From Hyalangium ruber (GTDB taxonomy: Bacteria; Myxococcota; Myxococcia; Myxococcales; Myxococcaceae): DNA of 64,000 nucleotides. The translations under genes and the position numbers were made by a program. The stretch's first letter is position 1, and every line of letters starts with the position of its first letter. Below, piece after piece: positions 24,808-33,523 of this stretch. The notes beneath the pieces were generated by a model, which saw only the letters and a list, made by a program, of their open reading frames with translations, was not told where the DNA came from and ran no database searches. Location of the stretch: assembly GCF_034259325.1 (NCBI RefSeq), contig NZ_JAXIVS010000004.1, positions 558,001 to 622,000 on the forward strand, given 5' to 3'.

Positions 24808-27642
24808 ATGCACAACACCTTCGCCTTCCCCCGTTCCCTCCGCTTCGGGGCGAGCCTCCTCGCGCTCGCCGCCGCGGGCCTCCTCGCGTCCTGTAAGGGC
24901 ACGGCCTCCGCTCCTCCGGCGTCGACTCCGCCCGCTGCGGCGTCCTCCACGCCCACGCCCGCCGCGCCCCCGGCGCCCGTGCTCACGGCGCCCGCCACCC
25001 TGGCCACGGACATGGCGGAGATCGTCACCCGCTACCGGCAGAACATCGTCCTGGCCGCGGACTCGGCCACGCTCGATGACGAGACCCGGGACAAGGTGGC
25101 CGTCGCTGGCCGGATGATCTTCGAGCAGAACCGGCACGCGCTGGAGGAGCTCGGCGAGCAGTTCGGCGAGGAGCTGACCGCGGCGGCCAGCAGCGCCGCT
25201 CCGCCTCCGGGCATCACCGCGTTCCTCGAGCGGCTGGAGAACTCCCCCGAGCTGCGAGACGGCGACAAGCTCGCCTTCAAGGACACGGTGGCGGACCTGC
25301 GCGCGGCCATCGAGTCGCTGCCGCAGTCCCCGGCCTGGAAGGCCCCGCTGCTCACCCGCATCGAGGAGGACCAGAAGGCGCTCCAGGAGATCCAGTCGCT
25401 CTACGAGAAGGAGCTGAAGGAGATCTTCGGCCGCTACGAGACGCGCGGCATGACGGTGCGCCGCGAGGCCTGGGAGTCGTACCTGGCCTTCCTGAAGACG
25501 CTCTTCACGCGCGACTCCATCCTCAAGGCCTTCGAGGACTCGCTGCAGTCACTCAACGAGGGCATGCGCGGCAAGGGGCCTCGCAAGGAGCACGCGTTCA
25601 TGCTCACCGGCCAGTCGCTGCCGGACAAGACGCTGGTGCTCACCTTCGACGACGGTCCGCACCCGCGCCACACGGCCGCCATCCTCGGCATCCTCGAGAA
25701 GTACAAGGTGAAGTCCATCTTCTTCGAGGTGGGCCAGAACGTCGCCGTGCCCGCCAAGAGCAAGGGCACCGATGCGGGCACCACGCTCAAGCGGACCTCC
25801 GCCTCCGCCTCCACGGAGAAGATCATCCAAGGGGGGCACCTGCTGGCCAACCACTCGCTCACGCACGCCTTCCTGCCGAAGCTGAGCGAGGAGCGGCTGA
25901 CGCAGGAGATCGACAACTCCAAGCTCATCATCGAGCAGGTGTCCGGCACGCCGGTGCAGCTCTTCCGGCCGCCCTACGGCGCCTTCAACGCGCGCGTGCA
26001 GACGGCGCTCACCGAGCGCGGCATGAAGGCGTTCCTGTGGAACGTGGACTCGCTGGACTGGAGCGATCCCATCCCCACCTCCATCGCCAACCGCGTGGTG
26101 CAGGAGGTGGACAAGTACGGGCGCGGCGTCATCCTCCTGCACGACGTCCACAGCCAGTCGGTGGAGGCGCTGCCGCTCATCCTGGAGACGCTGCAGGCGC
26201 GCGGCTACCAGTTCGTCCTCTGGGATGGCACAAACGTCCTCGGCGAGGCCACGGAGGACGGCGGCACCCGGAGCATCATCGCGCCCACGCCCGCCCCCAC
26301 CCCCTCGGAGACGAGCCTGTACCGCGAGAGCTTCGCGGTGGTCATCGGCATCAACGCGTACCAGAAGTGGCCCAAGCTCTCGTACGCGGTGAATGACGCC
26401 GAGGGCGTGCGCGAGATGCTGGTGAGCAAGTACCGCTTCAAGCCGGAGAACATCCAGGTGCTGCTGGATGGCGAGGCCACGCGCGAGAAGATCCTCTCGG
26501 CGCTGGGCGACGTGCTCTCCAACCCCGACAAGGTGCACCGGGACGATCGGGTGTTCGTCTTCTTCGCGGGCCACGGGGTGACGCGCAAGCTGCCCAACGG
26601 CAAGAGCCTGGGCTACATCGTCCCGGTCGACGCGGACACGAGCAACTACCAGAGCCAGGCCATCTCGATGACCAACTTCCAGGACATCAGCGAGGCCATC
26701 CCCGCCAAGCACGTCTTCTTCGTGATGGACGCGTGCTACAGCGGGCTGGCGCTCACGCGCGGCGGGGCCCCGGGCGGCGACGTGCGCAAGTACCTCCAGG
26801 AGATGACGCGGCGGAGCACGCGGCAGGTGCTCACGGCGGGTGGCGCGGACGAGCAGGTGGCGGACCAGGGGCCCAACGGGCACTCCATCTTCACGTGGAC
26901 GCTGCTGCAGGGCATGGAGGGCAAGGCGGACCTGAACACGGACGGCTTCGTCACCGCCTCGGAGCTGGCGGCATACGTGGGGCCCACGGTGTCCTCGCTG
27001 TCGCGGCAGACGCCGGCCTTCGGGAGCATGGTGGGCAGCGAGGGCGGCGAGTTCATCCTCCAGCTCAACCACGACGGGGAGTTCCTCACCGAGTCCTCCG
27101 AGCAGCTCGACGCGGAGGCCATCCGGCTCAACGCGGAGCTGGACAAGGTGCGCCAGGCGATCGCCGAGAAGCAGCAGCGCAACCAGGCGCTGGCGAAGCA
27201 GTTGGCGGAGGCCCGCAGCCAGCTGGCGAAGCTGGACGACGGGGGCACCCCCGCGCTGGTGGCCCCGAGCCTGGCGCCCGCGCAACTGGCCCGTCAGCAC
27301 AACGACCAGGGCCTGACGCTCTACCGGGAGAAGCGCTACGCGGAGGCGCTCGCCGAGTTCAAGACCGCCGCCGTGCTGGATGCCACCAACGCGCAGGCCG
27401 CCAACAACGTGGGCTTTGTCCTCTTCAAGGTGGGCGAGTACGAGGAGGCGGCGAAGTGGCTGGAGAAGACCGTCGCCCTGGACGCGGGCCGGGCCGTGGC
27501 CTACCCCAACCTGGGAGACGCCTACGACAAGCTCGGCCGCACCGCCGACGCGGCGAAGGCGTACGCGCGCTACCTGGAGCTGCTGCCCGCGGGGCCGGCC
27601 TCGGGGGCCGTGAAGGCCAAGCTGGCGGAGCTGCGCCCGTAA
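24808..27642 (+). CDS. Lipoprotein with polysaccharide deacetylase, caspase and TPR domains
   Basis: 944 residues from ATG 24808. The signal LLALAAAGLLASC has a lipobox Cys. An Ala/Pro linker and a helical region (about 60-260) precede a NodB/CE4 deacetylase domain (about 270-475) with all five motifs: TFDDGPHPRH, ANHSLTHAF, FRPPYGAFN, VDSLDWSD, VILLHDVHS. Residues about 500-755 form a caspase (peptidase C14) domain with the His589 motif FFAGHGV and Cys643 in DACYSG. A coiled coil (764-811) and TPR repeats (827-941, e.g. AKWLEKTVALDAGRAVAYPNLGDAYDKLG) close the protein. Both catalytic sets look intact. It should be a surface- or periplasm-facing enzyme; substrates are unknown. A KaiC-like gene follows 118 bp later. 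Confidence 0.88.
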   Translation: MHNTFAFPRSLRFGASLLALAAAGLLASCKGTASAPPASTPPAAASSTPTPAAPPAPVLTAPATLATDMAEIVTRYRQNIVLAADSATLDDETRDKVAVAGRMIFEQNRHALEELGEQFGEELTAAASSAAPPPGITAFLERLENSPELRDGDKLAFKDTVADLRAAIESLPQSPAWKAPLLTRIEEDQKALQEIQSLYEKELKEIFGRYETRGMTVRREAWESYLAFLKTLFTRDSILKAFEDSLQSLNEGMRGKGPRKEHAFMLTGQSLPDKTLVLTFDDGPHPRHTAAILGILEKYKVKSIFFEVGQNVAVPAKSKGTDAGTTLKRTSASASTEKIIQGGHLLANHSLTHAFLPKLSEERLTQEIDNSKLIIEQVSGTPVQLFRPPYGAFNARVQTALTERGMKAFLWNVDSLDWSDPIPTSIANRVVQEVDKYGRGVILLHDVHSQSVEALPLILETLQARGYQFVLWDGTNVLGEATEDGGTRSIIAPTPAPTPSETSLYRESFAVVIGINAYQKWPKLSYAVNDAEGVREMLVSKYRFKPENIQVLLDGEATREKILSALGDVLSNPDKVHRDDRVFVFFAGHGVTRKLPNGKSLGYIVPVDADTSNYQSQAISMTNFQDISEAIPAKHVFFVMDACYSGLALTRGGAPGGDVRKYLQEMTRRSTRQVLTAGGADEQVADQGPNGHSIFTWTLLQGMEGKADLNTDGFVTASELAAYVGPTVSSLSRQTPAFGSMVGSEGGEFILQLNHDGEFLTESSEQLDAEAIRLNAELDKVRQAIAEKQQRNQALAKQLAEARSQLAKLDDGGTPALVAPSLAPAQLARQHNDQGLTLYREKRYAEALAEFKTAAVLDATNAQAANNVGFVLFKVGEYEEAAKWLEKTVALDAGRAVAYPNLGDAYDKLGRTADAAKAYARYLELLPAGPASGAVKAKLAELRP

Positions 27643-27760
27643 GCTCGCCTGCCTGACAGGCTTTCGACACTGAAGTGGGCCTCATGGCTGTTAGCCATTG
27701 ATGAGCGGCTCGAATGAGCCAGAGTGGACCTATACCCACCCCGCCACGCAAGGAGCCGCA

Positions 27761-29248
27761 GTGTCCAACCCCACATCCGAACTCGCGGCAACCGGCGTCG
27801 CGGGGCTCGATGCCATCCTCCGAGGAGGCCTTCCCCGCAAGCGCATCTACCTGCTGCAGGGAGAACCCGGGGTGGGCAAGACGACGCTCGGGCTCCAGTT
27901 CCTCCTGGAAGGCCAGCGCCTGGGCGAGCGGGGCCTCTACGTCACCCTCTCCGAGACGGAGGAGGAGCTGCGAGCCGTGGCCTCCTCTCACGGCTGGGCG
28001 TTGGACGGCCTCGTCCTGCACCAGCTCTCCTCGCTCGAGGAGATGCTCCAGGCGCAGCAGCAGAACACCCTCTTCCACCCCGCCGAAGTGGAGCTCCACG
28101 AGACCATCACCAAGGTGCTGGACCTGGTGGAGCGGACCCGGCCCCTGCGCGTCGTCTTCGACTCGCTCTCCGAGATGCGGCTGCTGGCGGGCGACTCGCT
28201 GCGCTACCGCCGGCAGATCCTCGCGCTCAAGCAACACTTCGCCGGCCGCAACAGCACCGTCCTGTTCCTGGATGATGGGACGGCCAACGGCGGAGACCTG
28301 CAGCTGCAGAGCCTCGCCCATGGCGTCATCGCCCTGGAGAAGCTGTCGCCCGAGTACGGGGCGACGCGGCGGCGGCTCGAGGTGGTGAAGCTGCGGGGCG
28401 TCGACATCCGCAGCGGCAAGCATGACTACTGCATCATGAAGAACGGGCTCCAGGTCTTCCCCCGACTGGTGGCGTTGGAGCACCACAAGGACTTCACGCG
28501 CGAGAAGCTGCCCAGCGGCGTGCCCGAGCTGGACGCCCTGCTCGGCGGAGGAATCGAACGCGGCTCCAGCACCCTCCTGCTGGGGCCGGCGGGGACGGGA
28601 AAGTCCAGCCTCGCCGCGCAGTACATCGCCTCGGCGGTGCAGCGCCAGGAGCACGTGGCGATCTTCACCTTCGACGAGAACATCAGCACCTTCTTCGCGC
28701 GGGCTTCCGGCATGGGCCTGCGGCTCGAGCAAGCCGCCGCCGAGGGCCGTCTCTCCTTGCGGCAGGTGGACCCAGCCGAGCTCTCCCCGGGAGAGTTCGC
28801 TCACCTCGTCCGCCAGGCCGTTGAGCAATCCGGGGCGCGCGTCGTCATCATCGACAGCCTCAACGGCTACCTGATGGCGATGCCCGACGAGCGTCACCTC
28901 ATCATCCAGATGCACGAGCTGCTCACCTACCTGGCGCAGCAAGGCGTCTCCACGCTGCTGGTGGTGGCGCAGCACGGGCTGGTGGGGAGCATGCAAGCCC
29001 CCGTCGACATCACCTACCTGGCGGACACCGTGATGCTGTTCCGCTTCTTCGAGGCGGCCGGCAAGGTGCGCAAGGCGCTCTCCGTGCTGAAGAAGCGAAC
29101 GGGCACGCACGAGGACACCATCCGCGAGTTCCAGGTCGACTCGGATGGCGTCCATGTCGGCCCGCCGCTCACGGGCTTCCGGGGCATCCTCACCGGCACG
29201 CCTTCCTACATCGGGCAGGACCAGGCCCTGCTGAAAGAGCAGGCATAG
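27761..29248 (+). CDS. KaiC-like double RecA-type ATPase
   Basis: 495 residues from GTG 27761, selected because AAGGAG lies 5 nt upstream; an earlier start at 27698 adds a linker without a ribosome-binding site. It has two RecA/KaiC domains. The first carries GEPGVGKTT, the Glu-rich YVTLSETEEEL and Walker B VVFDSLSEM; the second carries GPAGTGKSS, FTFDENISTF and Walker B VVIIDSLNGY. Such non-cyanobacterial KaiC homologues act in stress, motility or redox signalling, commonly with histidine kinases. No KaiB or KaiA is encoded here, so a true clock is not indicated. The kinase gene follows 3 bp after the stop, so they form an operon. Confidence 0.87.
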   Translation: MSNPTSELAATGVAGLDAILRGGLPRKRIYLLQGEPGVGKTTLGLQFLLEGQRLGERGLYVTLSETEEELRAVASSHGWALDGLVLHQLSSLEEMLQAQQQNTLFHPAEVELHETITKVLDLVERTRPLRVVFDSLSEMRLLAGDSLRYRRQILALKQHFAGRNSTVLFLDDGTANGGDLQLQSLAHGVIALEKLSPEYGATRRRLEVVKLRGVDIRSGKHDYCIMKNGLQVFPRLVALEHHKDFTREKLPSGVPELDALLGGGIERGSSTLLLGPAGTGKSSLAAQYIASAVQRQEHVAIFTFDENISTFFARASGMGLRLEQAAAEGRLSLRQVDPAELSPGEFAHLVRQAVEQSGARVVIIDSLNGYLMAMPDERHLIIQMHELLTYLAQQGVSTLLVVAQHGLVGSMQAPVDITYLADTVMLFRFFEAAGKVRKALSVLKKRTGTHEDTIREFQVDSDGVHVGPPLTGFRGILTGTPSYIGQDQALLKEQA

Positions 29249-29251
29249 GCC

Positions 29252-30403
29252 GTGGTGGGTACGCACGAGCAGCGCATCCTCGTCCTCGCCCCCACCGGGC
29301 GGGACGCGGCCCTGGCCTGCGAGGTGCTGAACAAGGCGGGCCTCGCCGCCGAGCCTTGCCGGGACATCCTCGCGCTCTGCGAGGCCTTGGAGGTGGGAGC
29401 CGGCGCGGTGTTGCTGGCCGAAGAGGCACTCTCTCCCCAGGGGCAGGGCCATCTCTCGGAGTGCCTCCAGCGGCAACCCTCGTGGTCGGATCTTCCGGTC
29501 GTCATCTTCGCGGCCACCATCGAGAGCGTGGCGGCCACGACGCGGATGCAGCAGATGCTCGAAGTCCTGGGCAACGTGACGTTCGTGGAGCGCCCCATGC
29601 GCGTGCCCACGCTGGTGACGGCGATGAGGGCGGCCTTGCGCGCCCGCGGCCGGCAGTACATGGCCCGGCAGACCCAGCTCGCCCTGGAGCAGCAGGAGGA
29701 ATCCGCGCGCCACCGGGCTGACTTCGAGCAGCAGCTCATCGGCATCGTCAGCCATGACTTGAGAAACCCCCTGAACGCCATCCACCTGACCGCCACCACG
29801 CTGATGCGGCGGGAGGATCTCGACGCGCGCACCACCAAGGCCGCCGTTCGCATCCAGAGCTCCACCGAGCGGGCCACCCGCATGGTGCGCGACCTGCTGG
29901 ACTTCACCCAGGCGCGGCTGGGAGGGAGCATTCCCGTGAAGCCCCAGCCGCTGAACCTGCACGAGCTCACCCGCCAGGTGGTGGACGAGGTGCAGATGAA
30001 CTACCCCGAGCGGGAGCTCCAGGCGCGGCATGAGGGGGACGCACAAGGCCATTGGGACAGCGACCGCATGGCCCAGGTGCTCACCAACCTGCTCTCGAAC
30101 GCGATGAAATACAGCCCGGAGGGGACACCCGTGACGGTGGTGACGCGCGGGGTGGGCGACTGGGTGACGCTCGAGGTGCGCAACACGGGAGACCCCATCA
30201 CGGAAGAGACGCGCTTGCGCCTGTTCGAGCCCATGCAGCGGGGAGCCACCGAGGTGGGCAGAACGGAGCGCAGTGTCGGGCTGGGGCTCTACATCGTCCG
30301 CAACGTGGTGGAGGCGCACCAAGGCACCATCGACGTGCGCTCCACGCAGGAAGAGGGCACCCTCTTCACGGTGCGCCTGCCGAGGCAGCCTCCCAAGCCA
30401 TAG
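29252..30403 (+). CDS. Histidine kinase with N-terminal pseudo-receiver
   Basis: 383 residues from GTG 29252. The first 130 residues have receiver-like beta/alpha repetition (RILVLAPTGRDAALACEVLNKAGL, AGAVLLAEEAL, LPVVIFAAT), but the phospho-acceptor Asp position is hydrophobic or Ala/Glu, so it looks like a pseudo-receiver. A coiled coil leads to the dimerisation helix with IGIVSHDLRNPLNAIHL and the catalytic domain: VLTNLLSNAMKYSPEG, VRNTGDPITEE, SVGLGLYIVRNVVEAHQG. No membrane helix. It is directly downstream of the KaiC-like gene and is probably its signalling partner, comparable in layout, not in orthology, to KaiC-SasA/CikA pairs. Confidence 0.85.
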   Translation: MVGTHEQRILVLAPTGRDAALACEVLNKAGLAAEPCRDILALCEALEVGAGAVLLAEEALSPQGQGHLSECLQRQPSWSDLPVVIFAATIESVAATTRMQQMLEVLGNVTFVERPMRVPTLVTAMRAALRARGRQYMARQTQLALEQQEESARHRADFEQQLIGIVSHDLRNPLNAIHLTATTLMRREDLDARTTKAAVRIQSSTERATRMVRDLLDFTQARLGGSIPVKPQPLNLHELTRQVVDEVQMNYPERELQARHEGDAQGHWDSDRMAQVLTNLLSNAMKYSPEGTPVTVVTRGVGDWVTLEVRNTGDPITEETRLRLFEPMQRGATEVGRTERSVGLGLYIVRNVVEAHQGTIDVRSTQEEGTLFTVRLPRQPPKP

Positions 30404-30411
30404 CAGCGGAG

Positions 30412-31506
30412 TTACTTCACGACGAAGGCGAGGATGCGCTCGAAGAGCCAGGGCTGATGGCCCAGCCAACGCACCACGGGCCTGCGCAGCCTCGGGCGTC
30501 GGGCCAGCACGAGCAGCGCGCGCGCCATCCACGCATACTTGCGGAAGGTCTGCTGGAAGACCCGCTCATAGGGCAGCAGCGTCTCGCGCGTGGCGCCCTT
30601 TACCAGCGCATCCGGCAGGAGCTGTCCCAGCGCCTCGGCACAGGTGAAGGCCAACGAGAGCCCCTCCCCCGTCACCGCGTCCACGTACCCGGCCGCGTCC
30701 CCGACCAGCGCGAAGCGGTCCGCCACCCGCGCCCGAGCCACCCGCTCCAGCGGCCCCGCGCCGCGCGCCTTCGAGTCTGGCTCCGCCGCGCTCAACCGCT
30801 CCGCCAGCGACGGGAAGCGAGCGAGCAGCGCATCGAAGGAGACGTGCTCCAGTCCGCCATCCTCCCAGAGGAAGGCAAGCCCCACGCGCTCGGCTCCGGC
30901 CGGAGTTACATACGCCTCCACGCCGTGGGCGAAGTGGACCTCCACGTAGGGCGTCCACGGCTTCACCTTGAAGTGCCGCCGCAGCCCGAAGCGCCGAGGA
31001 CCGCTCACCGCCACCTCCAGCCCCTCCGCCCGCCGCAGCGGAGAGCCCAGCCCATCCGCCGCCACGAGGAAGCGCGCCGCCACGAGGCCCTGAGGTGTCT
31101 CCAACTCCACGCCTTCGCTTACGCGCCGATGGCTCACCACCGCCGTGCGCTCCCGCAGCTCCACTCCCACCTCTCGCGCCCGCGCGCTCAGCGCCAACGA
31201 CAGCGCCACCCGCCGAACGCCCAGCCCGCCCGGCGCGGGCAGCAGTCCCTCCGCCGTGCTGCCATCCTCCTGCACGTAGCGAATGCCCACGAAGGGCGAG
31301 CAGTCGCCGCTGTCCAGCAAGGTCCGCGCGCCGAGCCGCTCCAGCACCTCCAGGCCCGAGGGCATCAGCCCCTCGCCGCACGCCTTGTCCGCCGGCACGC
31401 TGGAGCGCTCCACCACCACCGTGCTCAACCCCCGCCGCGCCGCGGTGATGGCCACCGCCAGCCCCGCGGGCCCGCCGCCAGCGATGGCGACGTCGTACCG
31501 CTTCAT
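30412..31506 (-). CDS. FAD-dependent oxidoreductase of the geranylgeranyl reductase family
   Basis: 364 residues, last gene of the type III PKS operon; its ATG overlaps the upstream TGA by 4 bp. FAD motifs are clear: VAIAGGGPAGLAVAITAARRG at the start and RFALVGDAAGYVDAVTGEGLSLAF near 270. CGEGLMPSGL near 43 is typical of the family. It would hydroxylate, oxidise or reduce the product of the PKS; in comparable operons (SrsC in Streptomyces) a flavoprotein hydroxylates an alkylresorcinol toward a quinone. The C-terminal helical region (MARALLVLARRPRLRRPVVRW) may touch the membrane. Confidence 0.84.
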   Translation of the reverse strand: MKRYDVAIAGGGPAGLAVAITAARRGLSTVVVERSSVPADKACGEGLMPSGLEVLERLGARTLLDSGDCSPFVGIRYVQEDGSTAEGLLPAPGGLGVRRVALSLALSARAREVGVELRERTAVVSHRRVSEGVELETPQGLVAARFLVAADGLGSPLRRAEGLEVAVSGPRRFGLRRHFKVKPWTPYVEVHFAHGVEAYVTPAGAERVGLAFLWEDGGLEHVSFDALLARFPSLAERLSAAEPDSKARGAGPLERVARARVADRFALVGDAAGYVDAVTGEGLSLAFTCAEALGQLLPDALVKGATRETLLPYERVFQQTFRKYAWMARALLVLARRPRLRRPVVRWLGHQPWLFERILAFVVK

Positions 31507-33260
31507 CCCTCCTGCTCCGAGCGGACGAAGGCCAGCGCGCTCTTGGCCATCTCCACCGCGAGCCCCACCGCGCCCACCTTCTTCGGAGGCTTCAGCTCGC
31601 CGCTCAGATAGCGCCGCAGCGCCTCGGTCCGGCGCAGCTTGCCGCTAGAGGTGCGGGGCAACGTCCCGGGGTCCAGCATCCGCACGGTGTGCGGACGAAT
31701 ACCCGTGCTCTCCACCACCGCCGCGCGAACCCGCTCCTCCACCGCCGCGTCCTCCCCCTCCAACCCGGCGCGCTCGGCGAGCAGCAAGAGCGCCTCGTCC
31801 TCGCTCCCCTCTGGCGTGAAGCCGAGCGCCACCGCGCAGCCGGCACGCACCCCGTCCACCCGCTGCAAGCACTCCTCGAAGGCCTGGGGCGCGTGGTTCG
31901 CCCCACGAATGATGACCAGGTCCTTCGCGCGGCCGGTGAGGTACAGCTCGCCGTCCGCCACGAAGCCCAGGTCTCCGGTGTCCAGCCAGCCATCGGAATC
32001 CAGCGACCGCGCCGTGGCCGCCGCGTCACCGAAGTACTCCTTCATCAACGAAGGCCCGCGCGCGAAGACGCGCCCCACGTGCCGCTCGGCCAGCGCATGG
32101 CCCAGCTCATCGCGCACCTCGACCTCGAAGCCGGCCACGGGGCTGCCCACGGACACGAGGGCGCGAGAGCCTTCCACCACCCGCCCCTCGCGGGCCAGCA
32201 CGCCCATGTCCACCTCCAACGACCGAGGCCCTCGGCCGCCCGGCGGGAAGGTGACAGCCAACGAGGCCTCGGACAGACCGTACACCGGCCGCAGCGCGCC
32301 GGCGGAGAAGCCAAACCGCCCGAAGCGCTCCACGAAGCGGCGCAGCGTCTCCAGGGACACGGGCTCGGCGCCATTGAGCGCGTGGCGCCACGCCGAGAGG
32401 TCCACGCCTTGGAGTTCCTCGTCCTTCACGCGCTTGAGGCACAGGCCGTAGGCGAAGTTGGGCGCGGGAGAGATGAAGGCCTTGTGGCGCGAGAGGGCGC
32501 GCAGCCACAGCGCGGGCCGGGCGAGGAACACCTCGGGAGGGATCAGCACCATGCTGCCCGGGTAGTACAGCGCCGAGAGCAGACAGCCGATGAGCCCCAT
32601 GTCGTGGTACAGCGGCAGCCAGGACACGCCCACCGCGGGTATGCCCGGCGCCACGGGGCTGGCGGCCTGCAGCGCGGCCAGCTGCGCCATCAACGCCGCA
32701 TGGGTGAGCGCCACGGGCTTGGGGTCCACCGTCGAGCCCGAGGAGAACTGGATGAGGCCCAGCGCCTGAGGCGACACGGCCACCGCCAGCGCCTCCTCGC
32801 CGCGAGACACCTCCTCCACGGTCCGACAGCCGAGCCTCGGCCGAGCTGCCTCCACCGAGGGTCCCAGCAGCAGCTTCACCTTCAAGTCGGTGAGCACCAC
32901 CGCCGCGCCCGTCACCTCCAGCATCCGCGCGGTGGAGCGGTGGTACTCCTCGAGCCGTCCCAGCCGCACCGGCGGGTAGAGCGGCACGGGCACCGCACCG
33001 GCCAGCAGCGCGCCGAAGAACGCATCCATGAAGCCCGGAGAGGTGGGCAGGAGAATCGCCACCCGGTCCCCCTCCCCCACGCCCAGGCGCCGCAACCCGG
33101 CGGCGGTGCGCTGAGCCCGGCGGTACACGTCCGCCCACGGCATGGGCGTCTCCCGCTCGGAGGCGTCCACGAAGATGAGCCCCAGCTCCGTGCGCGCCGT
33201 GGCGGCGAGCATCTCCGTGACGGTGGCGTGCTTCACCTGCGGCAGCGCGGGCCCCTTCAT
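31503..33260 (-). CDS. Fatty-acyl-AMP ligase (FAAL-type)
   Basis: 585 residues. It belongs to the adenylate-forming superfamily: VALAVSPQALGLIQFSSGSTVDPKPVALTH is the P-loop-like motif, VSWLPLYHDMGLIGCLLS and VYGLSEASLAV are further core motifs, and GWLDTGDLGFVADGELYLTGRAKDLVIIRGAN is the hinge region. PVPLYPPVRLGRLEEYHRSTARML is characteristic of FAALs, which activate long-chain acids for loading on carrier proteins. ATG at 33260 overlaps the stop of the carrier-protein gene. It would activate a fatty acid and pass it to the adjacent ACP as the starter unit for the type III PKS. Confidence 0.88.
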   Translation of the reverse strand: MKGPALPQVKHATVTEMLAATARTELGLIFVDASERETPMPWADVYRRAQRTAAGLRRLGVGEGDRVAILLPTSPGFMDAFFGALLAGAVPVPLYPPVRLGRLEEYHRSTARMLEVTGAAVVLTDLKVKLLLGPSVEAARPRLGCRTVEEVSRGEEALAVAVSPQALGLIQFSSGSTVDPKPVALTHAALMAQLAALQAASPVAPGIPAVGVSWLPLYHDMGLIGCLLSALYYPGSMVLIPPEVFLARPALWLRALSRHKAFISPAPNFAYGLCLKRVKDEELQGVDLSAWRHALNGAEPVSLETLRRFVERFGRFGFSAGALRPVYGLSEASLAVTFPPGGRGPRSLEVDMGVLAREGRVVEGSRALVSVGSPVAGFEVEVRDELGHALAERHVGRVFARGPSLMKEYFGDAAATARSLDSDGWLDTGDLGFVADGELYLTGRAKDLVIIRGANHAPQAFEECLQRVDGVRAGCAVALGFTPEGSEDEALLLLAERAGLEGEDAAVEERVRAAVVESTGIRPHTVRMLDPGTLPRTSSGKLRRTEALRRYLSGELKPPKKVGAVGLAVEMAKSALAFVRSEQEG

Positions 33261-33523
33261 CGCGGCTCCTCCGGCGTGGCCACCACGCGCGTCACCACCA
33301 GGCTCGCCAGGTCCTTCACGGTGTGAATGCCCGCGCCATCCTCCTCGGACAGCTTCACCCGGAAGCGGTTCTCCAGCCCCACGGCGAGCACCGTCAGCCC
33401 CAGGCTGTCGAGCTGCAAATCACGAAGCAGCTCCTGCGAGGGCTCCACCGCCCCCTTCCACTCCAGCTCCTCGACGAGGATGCGGCGGATCTCCGCCACC
33501 ACCTCGACTTCCAGATCAGCCAC
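33257..33523 (-). CDS. Acyl carrier protein
   Basis: 88 residues from GTG 33523, chosen because GGAGG precedes it by 7 nt; the longer version from 33571 has no such site. The four-helix carrier fold has the phosphopantetheine Ser in LQLDSLGLTVLAVGLENRF. It overlaps the methyltransferase gene by 8 bp and the ligase gene by 4 bp, so it is translationally coupled in the PKS operon. Likely role: carry the acyl group made by the FAAL to the type III PKS. A dedicated carrier is unusual because type III PKSs often accept acyl-CoA. Confidence 0.86.
   Translation of the reverse strand: MADLEVEVVAEIRRILVEELEWKGAVEPSQELLRDLQLDSLGLTVLAVGLENRFRVKLSEEDGAGIHTVKDLASLVVTRVVATPEEPR

Noticed and set aside
27761-29248. 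A circadian clock locus
   Set aside because: Only a KaiC homologue and a kinase are present; no KaiB or KaiA gene is in the window, and KaiC homologues are common outside clocks.
27425-30532. A 1035-residue frame antisense to the KaiC-kinase operon
   Set aside because: Same artefact: composition of a shadow frame; the sense strand encodes clear KaiC and kinase motifs.
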